DNA from: Thermoanaerobaculia bacterium
GTDB taxonomy: Bacteria > Acidobacteriota > Thermoanaerobaculia > Multivoradales > JAHEKO01
Reading direction: 5' to 3'
Assembly: GCA_947259925.1 (NCBI GenBank)
Contig: CAMYOG010000005.1
Span: 62,001 to 126,000 of the forward strand
DNA length: 64,000 nucleotides
Below are positions 33,166 through 42,294 of the stretch, in pieces (within the stretch, counting starts at the first letter, position 1; every line of letters begins with the position of its first letter). The position numbers and the translations under genes are program-made. The notes under the pieces are model-generated. The model saw only the letters and a program-made list of their open reading frames with translations. It was not told where the DNA came from and ran no database searches.

Positions 33166-35130
33166 CTACCCGTCTGAAGCGTCGACACGGACCGTCGGCA
33201 CGAAACGGCCCGCGGCGGCAGGGTCGTCGGGCGCCTGCTGGCCGAAGAACTGCGTCGGCACTTGCCAGCGTAGATCGTGAGCGCCCGCCATCTCGTCGAG
33301 CACCTGGGCGACCTCCTCGACGGCGGTCGGCCGGTCGGACCGCTCCGCGGCGAGCAGACGCATGACCAGGTCGGAGAGGGCGCTCGGGATCGTCGTGTTG
33401 ATCTGGTTCGGCGGCTTGACCTTCCCGGCCAGGGTCTTGCGAATCGCCTCCTTGGCGGTGGCCCCGTCGAACGGCCGGACTCCGGTCAGGCAGTAGTAGA
33501 GGACCGCGCCGAGGGAGAATAGGTCGCCGGTCTTGTCGTAGCCCTTGCCGCGGATGGTCTCGGGCGGCAGATAGCCGGGTGTGCCGAAGACCACGTCGGG
33601 GCTCTCCGAGAGCGCCGAGATCAGATCCGAGATGCCGAAATCGGTCAGCTTGATCGAGCCGTCCTTGCCGAGCAGGACGTTGGCCGGCTTGACGTCCCGA
33701 TGAACCAGGTCGTGGCCGTGAGCGGCGGCGAGTCCGTGGGCGATGGCCGAGCCGAGCGGTACGACCTGCTCGAACGGGAGCTGTCCAGCCTCCCAGAGCA
33801 ACGACTCGAGGCTGGTGCCGTCGACGTACTCCATCGCCAGGAACGCCGCCTCCGGACGGTCCTCGACGTCGTACACGATGACGATGTTCGGGTGGCTGAA
33901 CTTGGCGCCGGTGACCGCCTCTTTGAGCAGCCGCTGCACCAGGTCCTGACGCTTCTGAGGGTCGAGCCCACGGTCGAGCCGAATGGTCTTCAGCGCGACG
34001 TCGCGCTCGAGCTTCGGATCGCGCGCCAGGAAGACGGTGCCCATCGCACCCGAGCCGATCACGTCCACCACCCGGTAGCGGCCGAGGAAGACGTCGTTGA
34101 GCTCCTCTCGATCTCGGAGGCCCTTACGGAGCGACTCGAACGAGTTCCTGAGCTGCTCGATCTCGTTGCCCGAGCCGGTGGCGGCGCCGAGACCGGCGAG
34201 CTCCCGCTGGGCGTTGGTGAGAGCTCGGATCGGCCGTACGACCGACGAGTAGGCCGCGACCCCGAGGCCGGCGACCAGTGCCAGCGCCAGACCGACCGCC
34301 AGCAGCGCCTGGCGGCGCATCAGCTTGGCGACCCGATGCGCTTCGCTCGCCGGCTGGCGTCCGAGGACCGCGAGCCCGCTGCTGGCGACCGGCGAATAGG
34401 TACCGACGAACTCGACCGAGTCTTCGCTCTCGAAGCGCGGCAGGACGCCCTGGAGCTTGCCGGTGGTCGCCAGGTCGATCATCGAGGCGGGAAAGCCGTC
34501 GGTGCTACCGATGATCGCGACGCTCTCCCGGTCTACCAGCGACAGCTCGGCGTCGGTTGCGAGCTCCACCGACTCGAGGCCGCTTTCGATCGGCGCGCCG
34601 CTGCAGACCAGCCAGACGAAGCCGAGGTCGGACGGCAGTGGCGAAGCGATGCGGATGAGCGGGCCGACCGGAGTGGTGAACGCCAGCGTCTCAGCGATAC
34701 CGATCGGCTGCAGGGCGGCCTGGATCGCCTCGCGCTCGGCGTCGTCGGTCGCCAACTGCGCGTGGATGTAGCGTTCGCCTCCGGGGTTGACGAACGCGAT
34801 CGCCTGCACGCCCAGCCCGCTCATCGCCTCGAGGTTGTCGACCAGGAGCTCGCGGGCGCCAGTCGAGGTCGGGTCGCCCAGAGCCGGATGATCGGCCAGA
34901 ACGCTAGCGATCGACTGCCAGGTCTCGAGGACGCTGGCGATCTCGTTCGCCTTGCTGCGGGTGGCCAGCGCCAGCGTACGCTCGACCTGGTCGGTCATGC
35001 GCGCTCGGTTGATGTCGATCAGCCGGTAGACCGCGAACCCCATCGGTAGCAGACCGGTCAGGCCGAGAGCCACGATCATGCGGGTCAGGAGAGAGGGGCT
35101 GAGCCGCGCGAACAGTCTTCGAAGGGGCAT
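33166..35130 (-). CDS. Receptor Ser/Thr protein kinase: periplasmic sensor, HAMP, kinase
   Basis: 654 residues. Two membrane helices (about 17-37 and 275-295) bracket a periplasmic sensor of about 235 residues, probably dCACHE-like. A HAMP-like segment (VVRPIRALTNAQRELAGL) follows, then a Hanks-type kinase at about 350-610: glycine loop IGSGAMGTVFLA, VAIK-type Lys in VALKTIRL, HRDVKPANVLL, DFGIS and GTPGYLPPE. All catalytic residues are present. The layout copies that of sensor histidine kinases and differs from PknB types, where the kinase is N-terminal. Input and targets are unknown. It is divergent from the Lon-domain gene. Confidence 0.9.
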   Translation of the reverse strand: MPLRRLFARLSPSLLTRMIVALGLTGLLPMGFAVYRLIDINRARMTDQVERTLALATRSKANEIASVLETWQSIASVLADHPALGDPTSTGARELLVDNLEAMSGLGVQAIAFVNPGGERYIHAQLATDDAEREAIQAALQPIGIAETLAFTTPVGPLIRIASPLPSDLGFVWLVCSGAPIESGLESVELATDAELSLVDRESVAIIGSTDGFPASMIDLATTGKLQGVLPRFESEDSVEFVGTYSPVASSGLAVLGRQPASEAHRVAKLMRRQALLAVGLALALVAGLGVAAYSSVVRPIRALTNAQRELAGLGAATGSGNEIEQLRNSFESLRKGLRDREELNDVFLGRYRVVDVIGSGAMGTVFLARDPKLERDVALKTIRLDRGLDPQKRQDLVQRLLKEAVTGAKFSHPNIVIVYDVEDRPEAAFLAMEYVDGTSLESLLWEAGQLPFEQVVPLGSAIAHGLAAAHGHDLVHRDVKPANVLLGKDGSIKLTDFGISDLISALSESPDVVFGTPGYLPPETIRGKGYDKTGDLFSLGAVLYYCLTGVRPFDGATAKEAIRKTLAGKVKPPNQINTTIPSALSDLVMRLLAAERSDRPTAVEEVAQVLDEMAGAHDLRWQVPTQFFGQQAPDDPAAAGRFVPTVRVDASDG

Positions 35131-35163
35131 CGGGCCGGCGGCAAGTATGCCACGCGCGAGCGC

Positions 35164-35169
35164 TATAAT
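35164..35169 (+). promoter_or_regulatory. -10 element TATAAT, 6 nt before the Lon-domain gene
   Basis: A perfect TATAAT is followed by 6 nt and GTG 35176, with no ribosome site between. This is the clearest leaderless-type promoter in the window. Confidence 0.65.
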
Positions 35170-35175
35170 TTGTAG

Positions 35176-35844
35176 GTGATCAGCTCCGCCGACAGCGTCG
35201 TGCTCCCGGTCTTCCCGCTTACCGGTACGCTTCTGCTACCCGGCAACTTCCTGCCGCTGAACGTCTTCGAGGATCGCTACCGGAACATGGTGAGCGACGT
35301 CTTGAAGGGAGACCGGCTGATCGGCATGATCCAGCCGAAGCTACCCGGTCCGGACAACTTCGGCGTTGCCGACGAGGAGCGCCCGGATCTCTACTCGGTC
35401 GGCTGTGCCGGTCAGATCGAGGAGTGTGAGCCCCAGGACGACGGGCGCTACCTGATCGTGTTGAAGGGGACCTGCCGGTTCCGGGTCCAGAACGAGCTCG
35501 AGTCGCACCGAGGCTACCGTCGCGTGGTGGCGGGCTTCGACGAGTTCGTGGCCGACCTGCGAGGCGGTGTAGAGGCTCTCGATCGGGAGGTGCTGCTGGG
35601 GGCGATCCAGCGCTTCAGTACCGAACACGGCCTGGAGTTCGACCACGAGCTGCTCGCGTCCCTGCCAGCGGTGAACCTGCTGCACGCGGTCGCCGCCGCG
35701 CTCCCGTTCGCCCCGGACGAGAAGCAAGCGCTGCTCGAGGCGCCGACGCCCGGCGATCGCCAGGACGTTCTACTGACGCTGCTCGGGATGGGCTTCGAGG
35801 GCAGCGCGGCGGAAGAACCGTTCACACCCCTGCCTGTCAACTGA
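35176..35844 (+). CDS. Lon N-terminal (substrate-binding) domain protein
   Basis: 222 residues, a stand-alone Lon substrate-binding domain: LPVFPLTGTLLLPGNFLPLNVFEDRYRNMVSDVL and VGCAGQIEECEPQDDGRYLIVLKGTCRFRV are typical. It has no ATPase or protease domain, so it is not Lon itself; these proteins are common and their role is poorly known. The start GTG follows a TATAAT by 6 nt. Its TGA stop (35842-35844) lies within a 40-bp palindromic repeat shared with the convergent DUF4097 gene. Confidence 0.88.
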   Translation: MISSADSVVLPVFPLTGTLLLPGNFLPLNVFEDRYRNMVSDVLKGDRLIGMIQPKLPGPDNFGVADEERPDLYSVGCAGQIEECEPQDDGRYLIVLKGTCRFRVQNELESHRGYRRVVAGFDEFVADLRGGVEALDREVLLGAIQRFSTEHGLEFDHELLASLPAVNLLHAVAAALPFAPDEKQALLEAPTPGDRQDVLLTLLGMGFEGSAAEEPFTPLPVN

Positions 35845-35880
35845 GAATCGGGGACAGGTCAACCTGTCCCCGATTCTCAG
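35841..35880. repeat. Perfect 40-bp GGGGACAGGT palindrome between convergent genes
   Basis: 19-bp arms (35841-35859 and 35862-35880) around CA. Each end begins CTGAG, and its TGA is the stop codon of the gene running into it: 35842-35844 for the Lon-domain gene and 35879-35877 for the DUF4097 gene. It may also act as a bidirectional terminator. It is related to the repeats inside dnaE2. Confidence 0.92.
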
Positions 35881-36650
35881 AGCTCGCGGATGCGGATCGA
35901 GCCGTTGGTGGTCTGCAGCTCGATCTCGGGGCCACCGCCGTTGATGTCCCCCTCGAGGCGGTTGCGGCGGAAGGTGCCCCGGACCGTGACCGGAAAGTCG
36001 GTCTCGATCGAGCCGTTGGTGGTTCGCGCTCTGAGCGAGGTCCGGATGTCGGCCGGCAGGTCGAGGCGGATGCCGCCGTTGGTCGTCTGAAACTCCATCC
36101 CCTCGCCCGAGACTTCGCCGAGCTCCACCCTGATGCCGCCGTTGGTGGTCGACGCGCTGACGCTGCCCGCGGAGTCGAAGACCGAGATGCCGCCGTTGGT
36201 GGAGCGTAGCCTGATCTCGCCGGCGAGACCGGTGATCTCGATCTCGCCGTTGACCGTGCGCACCTCCAGATCGGCCGCGCGCGGCAGCTGGATGTCGTAG
36301 TCGACGCTGGCGGAGACGTTGCTCCACCCGAACAGGCGCCGCCAGCTCGGGTAGACCGTGTCGATCTCGATCCCGCGGCCGTCCACGTCGACCTCGATCT
36401 TCAGCTCCTCGAGGGCCTCCTCGGCCGAGCCACTGCGGGTCTTGACCCGCTTGACCGCTCTCACCTGCACTTCGTCGCGGTCCCAGGGCTCGACGAAGAT
36501 GTCGCCGTTGGTATTGGTCAGGCTCAGCCGCTGCCCGGCCGAGAACGCCCAGGTCTGCTCGAAGCGCTCCTGCGCCGTCTCCGCGAACGCCGCCGAGCCG
36601 GCTCCGATCCCGATCGTCACTGCCAGGCCGATGACTAAGAGTCTCTTCAT
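35877..36650 (-). CDS. Exported DUF4097 beta-strand repeat protein
   Basis: 257 residues. A signal peptide ends near AAFAETA. The rest is a DUF4097-type beta-solenoid with repeated TTNGxI turns (STNGGISV, TTNGGIRV, QTTNGGIRLD, TTNGSIETD, TTNGSIRIREL). Such proteins are thought to be envelope components; no enzymatic motif is known. ATG 36650 is chosen over GTG 36659, with AGAGGAG upstream. The reading frame stops within the palindromic repeat. Confidence 0.85.
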   Translation of the reverse strand: MKRLLVIGLAVTIGIGAGSAAFAETAQERFEQTWAFSAGQRLSLTNTNGDIFVEPWDRDEVQVRAVKRVKTRSGSAEEALEELKIEVDVDGRGIEIDTVYPSWRRLFGWSNVSASVDYDIQLPRAADLEVRTVNGEIEITGLAGEIRLRSTNGGISVFDSAGSVSASTTNGGIRVELGEVSGEGMEFQTTNGGIRLDLPADIRTSLRARTTNGSIETDFPVTVRGTFRRNRLEGDINGGGPEIELQTTNGSIRIREL

Positions 36651-36773
36651 CCCGTGCACTCCTCTGGATGGGCGATTGTGAGGCTCCGCCGCGGCAGCCT
36701 CTTCCCTTAAGACGGAGAAAGCGTAGCCAGGGTTTAGCTCGAGCGCTGTGCTAGGCTGATTTTGGAGCCGTCA

Positions 36774-37109
36774 ATGGCGGACGAGCGCGTCTACCGGATC
36801 AGCTTCTTGCAGCAGAGCGAGGTCTACGAGATCTACGCTCGCCAGGTCTCGCAGGGCGGCTTGCTCGGCTTCGTCGAGATCGAGCACCTGCTCTTCGGCG
36901 AGCGCTCCAAGGTGGTCGTCGATCCGTCCGAAGAGCGGCTCAAGACCGAGTTCGAGGGCGTGCAGCGGATCTACGTTCCGATGCACGCGGTGATTCGGAT
37001 CGACGAGGTCGAGCGACAGGGGGTCAGCCGGATCAGCGAGCCGCGCGAGGGGAGCGACAAGGTAGCGCCGTTCCCGATGCCGATCTACACCCCGGGTAAG
37101 GGCGACTGA
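36774..37109 (+). CDS. DUF1820 family protein
   Basis: 111 residues, matching DUF1820 (YRISFLQQSEVYEIYARQV, GFVEIEHLLFGERSKVVVDPSEERLKTEF, YVPMHAVIRIDEV). Soluble, with no signal peptide. Function unknown in all species. A TAGGCT element (36752-36757) and a GGAG site precede ATG 36774. It converges with the following gene with 1 bp between the stops. Confidence 0.88.
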   Translation: MADERVYRISFLQQSEVYEIYARQVSQGGLLGFVEIEHLLFGERSKVVVDPSEERLKTEFEGVQRIYVPMHAVIRIDEVERQGVSRISEPREGSDKVAPFPMPIYTPGKGD

Positions 37110-37110
37110 G

Positions 37111-37653
37111 CTACCAGCGGCGGAACGACCCGCCGACGGCGCGCCGGCCGTGGAACCCACGGTGGAAGCGGCCGTGGTGCCCCCGGAAGCCGAAGCTATG
37201 GCGTCCCTGGAAGCCCACACGACTGGTGGTGCCGAACCACGGCCCGTAGAGGGGTGCGGCGTATCCCCAGCTGAAGGGCCGCCGGGGCTCGACGTAGCTA
37301 CCGCGCAGATAGTCGATCGGATGCGAGCCGGCGGCGTACTGACCGGCGGCGGCCGGTATCGGAGCGTCGCTGTCGGCGGGCGCGCCGCTGCGCGCGAAGT
37401 GGGACTGGACGACCGGGCACGCCTCGTGGTGATAGAACGCGCTGCCGACTCGGTAGCAGGCCGCGTGCTCTTCGCCCTCCTCGGGAAGGCGCTCGCCGAC
37501 CCGGAAGAGGGCGTCGCCCTCCGTCGACACCGAGACCACGTGGAAGTAGACGCCACCCACCTGGAATCCACTTCCCGGGCGGTAGGCGTCGGCGCTCGCG
37601 AGCACTGGGGCCGAGAGGAGCAGGGCGGCGAGGACGAGACTGAACCGGTTCAT
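37111..37653 (-). CDS. Exported hypothetical protein with Gly/His/Arg/Phe-rich tail
   Basis: 180 residues. A signal peptide (about 1-21, ALLLSAPVLASA) precedes a region with a few Cys residues and YRVGSAFYHHEACPVVQSHF, then a linker and a tail rich in Gly, His, Arg and Phe (FRGHHGRFHRGFHGRRAVGGSFRRW). The tail could bind metal or polyanions. I do not recognise the family. ATG 37653 lies 6 nt after TATACT (37665-37660 on this strand), so the mRNA is probably leaderless. Confidence 0.7.
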   Translation of the reverse strand: MNRFSLVLAALLLSAPVLASADAYRPGSGFQVGGVYFHVVSVSTEGDALFRVGERLPEEGEEHAACYRVGSAFYHHEACPVVQSHFARSGAPADSDAPIPAAAGQYAAGSHPIDYLRGSYVEPRRPFSWGYAAPLYGPWFGTTSRVGFQGRHSFGFRGHHGRFHRGFHGRRAVGGSFRRW

Positions 37654-37675
37654 CCTCGGAGTATAGCCTGGCGGC

Positions 37676-38653
37676 TCAATCCGACTCCGAGCCGCGGTAG
37701 AGGGCGCGCACCCATTCCGCCTCCTCGGGCGACAGCAGATCACCGAGCGCGGCGGCCGCCTCGACCTGCTGCCGATTGCGCATCCCGAGCAGGACGCAGG
37801 CGGTCGGCGCGTCGGCCAACAGGGCTCCGAGCAACGCCATCAGCACCGGCTGGTCGGTCCGGTCGCCGAAGCGCTCGGTTACGCGCTCGCGGCAGCGCCG
37901 CAGGTGATCGAGCGTCGCCTGGTCCCGGAAGCCCGGAATGCGATTGCGCATGTCGCCCTCGTCGAACGTCGTCGGACGCTCGTACTTGCCGAGCAGCAAG
38001 CCGTGCTTGAGCGGCGAGAACCAGGCGACCCCGGCGTCGTTCTCCTCGACCCACCCCCGGAGGCCGCTCGACGTGTAGCTGTCGTCGACCACGTTCCGGT
38101 ACGGCTGGACCACGTCGGGCTCGATCCTCGATGCGTACCGCGTCAGCTTGTAGAGGTCCCAGTCGGAGAGGCCGATGGAGCCGATCTTTCCTTCGTCGCG
38201 CAGCTCTCGAAAAACCGTCACGGCGTCGTCCAGGTAGACGTCGTCCTTGCCGAACTCGCAGCGATGGAAGTAGTAGAGGTCGACGCGCTCGGTGCGCAGC
38301 AGCGACAGCGACCGCTCGAGGCGCTCGCGGATCTGGGTCGGGTGGTACTGATGACCGTGTGGTCCGGGGTCCCAACCGATCTTGGTCGCCAGGAAGACCC
38401 GCTCGCGCGGTACCTGTTCCCAGACCCGCCCGATCAGCTCCTCGGCGTGGCCGTCGCCGTAGACGTCGGCGGTGTCCCAGTGGACGATGCCGCGCTCGGC
38501 CGCCAGCGCCAGCGCCGCCACCGCCAGCTCGTCGTCGTGGCCGGCCCAGCCGACAGCCTCCTTGCCGACCACCTTCGGCCCGCCGTGGGACCAGGTCCCG
38601 AACGAGACCGCGGGAACCTCGTGCTCGGTACGTCCGAATCGCAGCATGCGCAT
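37676..38653 (-). CDS. Aldo/keto reductase
   Basis: 325 residues, a TIM-barrel aldo/keto reductase. Visible: DTADVYGDGHAEELIGR (catalytic Asp and Tyr), FLATKIG (Lys), YYFHRCE (the catalytic His region), and a C-terminal NADPH-binding segment CVLLGMRNRQQVEAAA. It would reduce carbonyl compounds with NADPH; the substrate is not predictable. ATG 38653 is used; ATG 38647 is also possible. It runs away from the DUF3014 gene. Confidence 0.88.
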   Translation of the reverse strand: MRMLRFGRTEHEVPAVSFGTWSHGGPKVVGKEAVGWAGHDDELAVAALALAAERGIVHWDTADVYGDGHAEELIGRVWEQVPRERVFLATKIGWDPGPHGHQYHPTQIRERLERSLSLLRTERVDLYYFHRCEFGKDDVYLDDAVTVFRELRDEGKIGSIGLSDWDLYKLTRYASRIEPDVVQPYRNVVDDSYTSSGLRGWVEENDAGVAWFSPLKHGLLLGKYERPTTFDEGDMRNRIPGFRDQATLDHLRRCRERVTERFGDRTDQPVLMALLGALLADAPTACVLLGMRNRQQVEAAAALGDLLSPEEAEWVRALYRGSESD

Positions 38654-38713
38654 GATGAGGCGCGAGTCTACTCGACCGAGGAGTTGGCACGGAGAGTGCA
38701 ACAATGAAGGCTG

Positions 38714-39580
38714 ATGCGACTGGACGACGAACCCCGCGACGACCTCGGCGATCTGCGACTGGACGACGACTCGCCGATCGAGCCCGAGCTCGGTGCCGAC
38801 ATCGACCGCCGCGAGCCGAATTGGCCGCTGATCTGGGTTGCGGTGCTGCTCGTGATCGCGATCCTCGGCGTCTACTTCGGCTACTTCCGGGGCCGGCAGA
38901 AGGCTCTCGAATCGCCGCCATCGCCGGAGGTCGCCGCGCCTGCACCCGAGACCGCTCCACTGCCCGAAGCGGCCACCGAGGTCGCGATCGAGCTGCCGGC
39001 ACTGGACGCCAGCGACGAGCTGATCCGCGATCTGGTCGGCAAGCTGTCCGAGCATCCGAAGCTGGCGACCTGGCTAGCGTCCGACGAGCTGGTGCGGCGG
39101 TTCGCGGTGGCCGTCGACAACGTCGCCGAAGGCAAGAGCCCGCGCCGCCACCTTCCCTTTCTGGCGCCGCGCGAGGAGTTCGCCAGCGCCTACGAGAACG
39201 GTCACGCGGTCGTCGATCCCGAGAGCTACCGCCGCTACGACGCACCCGCCAAGCTGTTCGCCTCGCTCGACGCCGCCGAGGTCGCGCGCCTCTACCTGAC
39301 CATCGAGCCGCTGATCGCCGAGGCCTACCGCGATCTCGGCTATCCCGACCGTGACTTCCGAACGGTCCTCGGTCGGGCGATCGGACTACTGGTTTCGACG
39401 CCGATCCCGAGCTCGAGCGTGGCGCTGCTGCCCAAGGTCTCGAGCTTCGAGTTCGCCGACCCGTCGCTCGAGAAGCTGACCCCGGCGCAGAAGCATCTGC
39501 TGCGGATGGGGCCCGAGAACGCGCGGCTGGTGCAGGACAAGCTCGCGCAGATCCGCGACGAGCTCGGCCTCGAGCCGTAG
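38714..39580 (+). CDS. DUF3014 family membrane protein
   Basis: 288 residues. A short acidic cytoplasmic N-terminus, one membrane helix (about 38-57, PLIWVAVLLVIAILGVYFGY), a Pro/Ala/Glu linker, then a conserved DUF3014 domain (about 95-288) including DELIRDLVGKLSEHPKLATWLASDELVRRFAVAVDN, given here by its ends. The domain probably lies in the periplasm. Function unknown. A 10-bp hairpin follows the stop. Confidence 0.88.
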   Translation: MRLDDEPRDDLGDLRLDDDSPIEPELGADIDRREPNWPLIWVAVLLVIAILGVYFGYFRGRQKALESPPSPEVAAPAPETAPLPEAATEVAIELPALDASDELIRDLVGKLSEHPKLATWLASDELVRRFAVAVDNVAEGKSPRRHLPFLAPREEFASAYENGHAVVDPESYRRYDAPAKLFASLDAAEVARLYLTIEPLIAEAYRDLGYPDRDFRTVLGRAIGLLVSTPIPSSSVALLPKVSSFEFADPSLEKLTPAQKHLLRMGPENARLVQDKLAQIRDELGLEP

Positions 39581-39589
39581 GCAAGGAGA

Positions 39590-39613
39590 ACGGCCGGCGT
39601 CGCCGCCGGCCGT
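39590..39613. terminator. Bidirectional hairpin between DUF3014 and TonB-receptor genes
   Basis: ACGGCCGGCG (39590-39599), TCGC loop, CGCCGGCCGT (39604-39613): a perfect 10-bp stem between convergent genes. There is no T-run on either side, so it may need Rho or act only as an mRNA end. Confidence 0.5.
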
Positions 39614-39649
39614 CCAGGGGTCCGAGGTCGTCGACCCGCGCTAGCCAGG

Positions 39650-41800
39650 CTAGAACCGGAAGATGATCTGGCCGGTGACCTTGCGGGCGATGATGTCGCC
39701 GAAGATGTGCTGCTGCATGTCCTCGTCGGTCACGTTGGTGCCGTTGATGGTGAAGGTCGAATCACCGAAGTGCACGCCGAGGCCGATGTTGAGCACGGTG
39801 TAGGAATCGGTCGGACCCCAGAACCGAGCGTCCAGCACGTCGGTCCAGAACGCCTCGTCGACGTAGTTGACCGTCGAGTTGAAGAAGTACCTCGAGCCGT
39901 CGTAGGCGAGGCCGAGATTGGCCCGGTGCTCCGGTGGAATGCCGATCGCCAGCACGTCCGTGCCGTTCGGCAGTGTCTCCAGTTCGATGCCGGTGACCTC
40001 GGGCTCGTCCTGCCACGAATAGTTCAGGAAGTAGCTCCAGGCGCTGTTGCGCGGCCGCTGACTGATGCTGATCTCGACCCCGGTGTCGACGATCTCTCCG
40101 ATGTTCCGGTACGACTGGCCATTCGGGAAGACCCCCGGCGGTACCGCCGGAATCGGGGTGCCGAGAATGAACACGGGCCACCCCGGGGGTGGATTGACCG
40201 GGCTGTAGTGCCCGGCGGTGAAGAAGTCGGTCGAGTCGGTGGTCTCGTTCTCGTAGATCGAGAACGTGAAGGTGACGCCGTTGGCGAAGGTGCCGACGTA
40301 GCCGAGCTCGATCGCGTCCATCTGCTCCTCGGTCAGCAGCGGGTTGCCGAACGCCCGGATCGGCAAGACCTGGAAGAAGGGGGTGCAGGTGGTGAGAACG
40401 AACTCGCACGGCACTCCGGGTGCGATCCCGGCGGCGATCAGCCGCGGGTCGACCAGCGCGCCGCTGATGATCGTGACGTCGAGGAAGTTGTTGATCAACG
40501 ACGGTGAGCGGAAGGCGCGGTTCCAGGAGACGCGCCAGGTGCTGGTGTCGGTCGGCGAGTACATCAGCGTGGTGCGTGGGGAGACCACCGAGCCGATTGG
40601 ATCGATGTCGTCCCAGCGGGCGCCGATCAGCCAGCGCCACTTGTCGCTGAACAGGATCTCGTCTTGGATGAAGACGCCGTACTCGTCGCGCTCGTCGCCG
40701 CGCGGGGCGATCGACAGGTCGTACTCGTTGCGCCGCGCCTTGACGCCGTAGGTCAGGATGTTCTTGGTGCCGAAGACCTTGGTGTTCGAGTAGTCGAGAT
40801 CGTAGGTGGTGCTCTCGAAGAAGAACTGGATCGGCTGCAGGTCCTCACCGACGGTGAGCAGGTTCTCCGCGTCGCCGTCGAGGTAGTTGGCGAAGAACGT
40901 GAACCGGTGCGCCTGCTTCTGGTAGTCGAACTTGACGAAGCTCATCTGCGAGCCGGTGTTGATGTCGAACGGCCCGATACCGGTGTGGATGATGCCGTCG
41001 GTGCCGGCATACCCACCCGAGAAGCCGTACAGCGTTCCGGGGTTCGAGTCCCAGTCGAGACGGAAGTTGAACTTGGGCTGCGACGTGCCCTGGTTCTCGA
41101 ACGGTGGATAGGGCGTGCCGAGTGGATTGGTCGGCCCTCGCGAGCCCGGAATGATGCCGGTCGGCCGGTCGAACGGATCCTGCTCGTAGTAGCTGCCCGA
41201 GATCTTATAGCCCATCTTGTCGGTGGCGCCGGCGTGGGTGATGCCACCGTAGAGGGTGGAGAACTCGCCGCCGCCGATCGTGACGCTGGTGCCCTGCATC
41301 TCGCGCGGCGACTTGGTGATCAGGTTGATGACGCCGGTCATCGCGTTGGCGCCCCAGACCGCGCTCCCCGGCCCGTTGACGACCTCGATCTGCTTGAGCT
41401 CGTTCGGATCGAGCGGCACGAAGTCCCACATGACGAAGCCGAAGAAATCGAGGTAGAGCGTCCGGTTGTCCATCAGCACCAGCTGGCTGGTCGCCAGGGT
41501 GTTGGTCGCGCCGCGGCTGGTGACCGAGATGTCGCGCGCGCTGGTCTGCGAGACGTTGACCCCCGGCGCATTGCGCAGAACGTCGCCGAGGTTGTCCGCC
41601 GGAATCTGCTCGAGCAGCTCGTCCGAGAGCACCGTGATCGCCGCCGGCACCTCGTGCAGGCGTTGCTCGGTTCGCGAGGCCGTGACCACGATGGTCTCCT
41701 CGACCACGCCGCCGTCGTCCTCGTGGCTCTCGGCGATCGCCGGCGTCACGGCGAGGCCCGCGAGCAGCCCGGCCAGGCACAGGAGTTTCATCAGTTTCAT
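39650..41800 (-). CDS. TonB-dependent outer-membrane receptor
   Basis: 716 residues. A signal peptide ends at PAIAES; a TonB box-like EETIVVTAS follows, then the plug domain (LGDVLRNAPGVNVSQTSARDISVTSRG) and a 22-strand barrel with a terminal Phe (QIIFRF). It imports a siderophore, cobalamin or another large nutrient using TonB energy; the N-terminal part resembles vitamin B12/colicin receptor types, but the substrate is uncertain. AAGGGGG precedes ATG 41800. No ExbB/ExbD/TonB or ABC genes are adjacent. Confidence 0.92.
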   Translation of the reverse strand: MKLMKLLCLAGLLAGLAVTPAIAESHEDDGGVVEETIVVTASRTEQRLHEVPAAITVLSDELLEQIPADNLGDVLRNAPGVNVSQTSARDISVTSRGATNTLATSQLVLMDNRTLYLDFFGFVMWDFVPLDPNELKQIEVVNGPGSAVWGANAMTGVINLITKSPREMQGTSVTIGGGEFSTLYGGITHAGATDKMGYKISGSYYEQDPFDRPTGIIPGSRGPTNPLGTPYPPFENQGTSQPKFNFRLDWDSNPGTLYGFSGGYAGTDGIIHTGIGPFDINTGSQMSFVKFDYQKQAHRFTFFANYLDGDAENLLTVGEDLQPIQFFFESTTYDLDYSNTKVFGTKNILTYGVKARRNEYDLSIAPRGDERDEYGVFIQDEILFSDKWRWLIGARWDDIDPIGSVVSPRTTLMYSPTDTSTWRVSWNRAFRSPSLINNFLDVTIISGALVDPRLIAAGIAPGVPCEFVLTTCTPFFQVLPIRAFGNPLLTEEQMDAIELGYVGTFANGVTFTFSIYENETTDSTDFFTAGHYSPVNPPPGWPVFILGTPIPAVPPGVFPNGQSYRNIGEIVDTGVEISISQRPRNSAWSYFLNYSWQDEPEVTGIELETLPNGTDVLAIGIPPEHRANLGLAYDGSRYFFNSTVNYVDEAFWTDVLDARFWGPTDSYTVLNIGLGVHFGDSTFTINGTNVTDEDMQQHIFGDIIARKVTGQIIFRF

Positions 41801-41875
41801 GGAATCCCCCTTGAATCCTGATTGGTAGGGAGCCGCCAGCCGGCCCGCCTGCTTGCTTCTGACAACTTCGCGATC

Positions 41876-42205
41876 CTAGCAGAATCGCTGTAGCGACCTG
41901 AGCGCCGCGTCGACGGCGCCGTAGCGCTCGCGCTGGCCGAGCCGAAAGCCGGAATGGACCGCCACCGCCAACACTGCGACGGTGAAGATCGACTCCTCGG
42001 TTGCACCCAGCCGCAGGAACTCGGCCAGCGGATCGCGCCAGAGGAAGAGCAGGGCGATCGCCAGCCAGTCGATGACCGCCACCAGCAGGGCGCGACCGCG
42101 GGCGCGCGCCAGCTCTCGACGGCGCTCGTCTCCGGTCTCGGCCGGTCGCCGCAACCGGGCCACTTCCTCGTACAGCAGCGCCTCGACAGCCTTGGGTCTG
42201 AGCAT
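41876..42205 (-). CDS. Small membrane protein, unknown
   Basis: 109 residues with a charged N-terminal helix (EEVARLRRPAETGDERRRELARARGR) and one or two membrane segments (about 41-57 and 70-86). No family is recognised. ATG 42205 lies 5 nt after TAGAAT (42216-42211 on this strand), the same leaderless layout as other genes here, which supports it as real. It is divergent from sppA by 89 bp. Confidence 0.65.
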   Translation of the reverse strand: MLRPKAVEALLYEEVARLRRPAETGDERRRELARARGRALLVAVIDWLAIALLFLWRDPLAEFLRLGATEESIFTVAVLAVAVHSGFRLGQRERYGAVDAALRSLQRFC

Positions 42206-42294
42206 GGCGCATTCTAGCGAGCGGGCCGATCGAGAATGACAGAATCCGGGCGGACACCCTGCCGGTCGGCGGGGAGAGACGACGGAGCTCCGCG

